Part shown: piece by piece, positions 42,954-43,203 of the stretch | How the letters are laid out: each line of letters opens with the position of its first letter | How positions within the stretch are numbered: position 1 is the first letter of the stretch | From: Actinomadura roseirufa | Lineage (GTDB): Bacteria; Actinomycetota; Actinomycetes; Streptosporangiales; Streptosporangiaceae | Assembly (NCBI RefSeq): GCF_900659635.1 | Contig: NZ_CAACVB010000041.1 | Span: forward strand, 1-43,203 | Length of the DNA: 43,203 nucleotides | Direction of reading: 5' to 3' | Notes under the pieces: generated by a model | Told to the model about the DNA's origin: nothing | Databases searched by the model: none | The model's input: only the letters and a program-made list of their open reading frames with translations | Position numbers and translations under genes: made by a program

Positions 42954-43203
42954 GTGGATCTGGTGGTCATCGGACTCGGCTACGTGGGACTGCCGCTCGT
43001 GCGGGAGGCCTGCCGGGCCGGCCTGCGGGTCGGCGGCTTCGACCGGGACGCGCGTGTGGTGGCCGGCCTGAAGGCCGGCCTGTCGCACATCGACGACGTG
43101 TCTCCGGCGGAGGTCGAGGAGATGGTGGGGGCCGGGTTCACGCCGAGCCTGGACGAGGACGTCCTGGACGGTGCCCGGACGGTGGTGATCTGTGTGCCCA
43201 CTC
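42954..43203 (+). CDS. wecC: UDP-sugar dehydrogenase (WecC/UDP-ManNAc type), 5' part
   Basis: The first 83 codons are present; the gene runs off the right edge. The protein begins VDLVVIGLGYVGLPLVREAC, the GxGxxG NAD-binding fold of the UDP-glucose/GDP-mannose/UDP-ManNAc dehydrogenase family. It continues with GFDRD (cofactor-ribose acid) and TVVICVPT. GTG 42954 has AAGGGGG upstream; an in-frame GTG at 42936 is less well placed. Placement in the UDP-ManNAc branch rests on wecB nearby and is inferred; UDP-glucose or UDP-GlcNAc dehydrogenase remains possible until the C-terminal part is seen. Confidence 0.85.
   Translation, partial: MDLVVIGLGYVGLPLVREACRAGLRVGGFDRDARVVAGLKAGLSHIDDVSPAEVEEMVGAGFTPSLDEDVLDGARTVVICVPT

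Overview
The window is very GC-rich DNA with short intergenic gaps, many GTG (and one TTG) starts, a WhiB regulator, coenzyme F420 biosynthesis genes and LytR-CpsA-Psr (LCP) cell-wall chemistry. This points to a filamentous actinomycete. Actinomadura/Thermomonosporaceae is my best guess, but it rests on overall character and not on a marker gene. From memory, the first half follows the order around whiB2–fbiA–fbiB–mannose-1-P guanylyltransferase–LCP–TIGR03089 in mycobacteria and streptomycetes. I could not search this.

Layout. 1–941: 5' part of a GT2 glycosyltransferase (minus strand, runs off the left edge). 1140–1403: whiB, with a well-formed promoter and several palindromes upstream. 1852–2778: membrane protein with a Q/Y/G-rich tail. 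2885–5157: fbiA-fbiB, facing fbiC (5232–7811) across a 14-bp-stem terminator. 7954–10171: LysR regulator, small membrane protein and AlkA-like DNA glycosylase. 10185–19384: sugar nucleotidyltransferase, two GT4 enzymes, methyltransferase, YbhN-like flippase, thioredoxin, polyprenyl-phosphate GT2 and a large membrane GT-C-like protein. 19455–21810: TIGR03089 protein and LCP transferase. 21821–24329: tandem acyltransferase-3 paralogues. 24391–34249: two GT2–CDP-glycerol-phosphotransferase fusions, a GT2 with beta-modules, a stand-alone beta-module protein and a GT4. 34246–37132: GT-C-like membrane protein and CDP-alcohol phosphatidyltransferase. 37362–43203: double GT-B protein, coiled-coil protein, WecB, GT4 and the start of a WecC-type dehydrogenase.

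Together, roughly 10–43 kb looks like one long cell-surface glycopolymer locus. It would cover sugar activation, polyprenyl-linked sugar transfer, polymer building (teichoic-acid-like GPTases, ManNAc/ManNAcA branch), O-acylation and LCP-mediated attachment to peptidoglycan. No first-step TagO/WecA enzyme, ABC exporter or CDP-glycerol synthase is visible here.

The main unusual points are these. A beta-sandwich-like module recurs in three neighbouring proteins (26731–33071). A two-copy intergenic repeat (11506–11692 and 37223–37377) sits at the 3' ends of two glycosyltransferase genes. At least nine genes carry a TAnnnT hexamer 6–8 nt before the start codon with no ribosome-binding site, implying leaderless mRNAs. 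A 172-bp gap at 32123–32294 holds two sets of repeated motifs in front of a gene with a rare TTA codon. A palindrome covers both the -10 box and start codon at 35888–35909.
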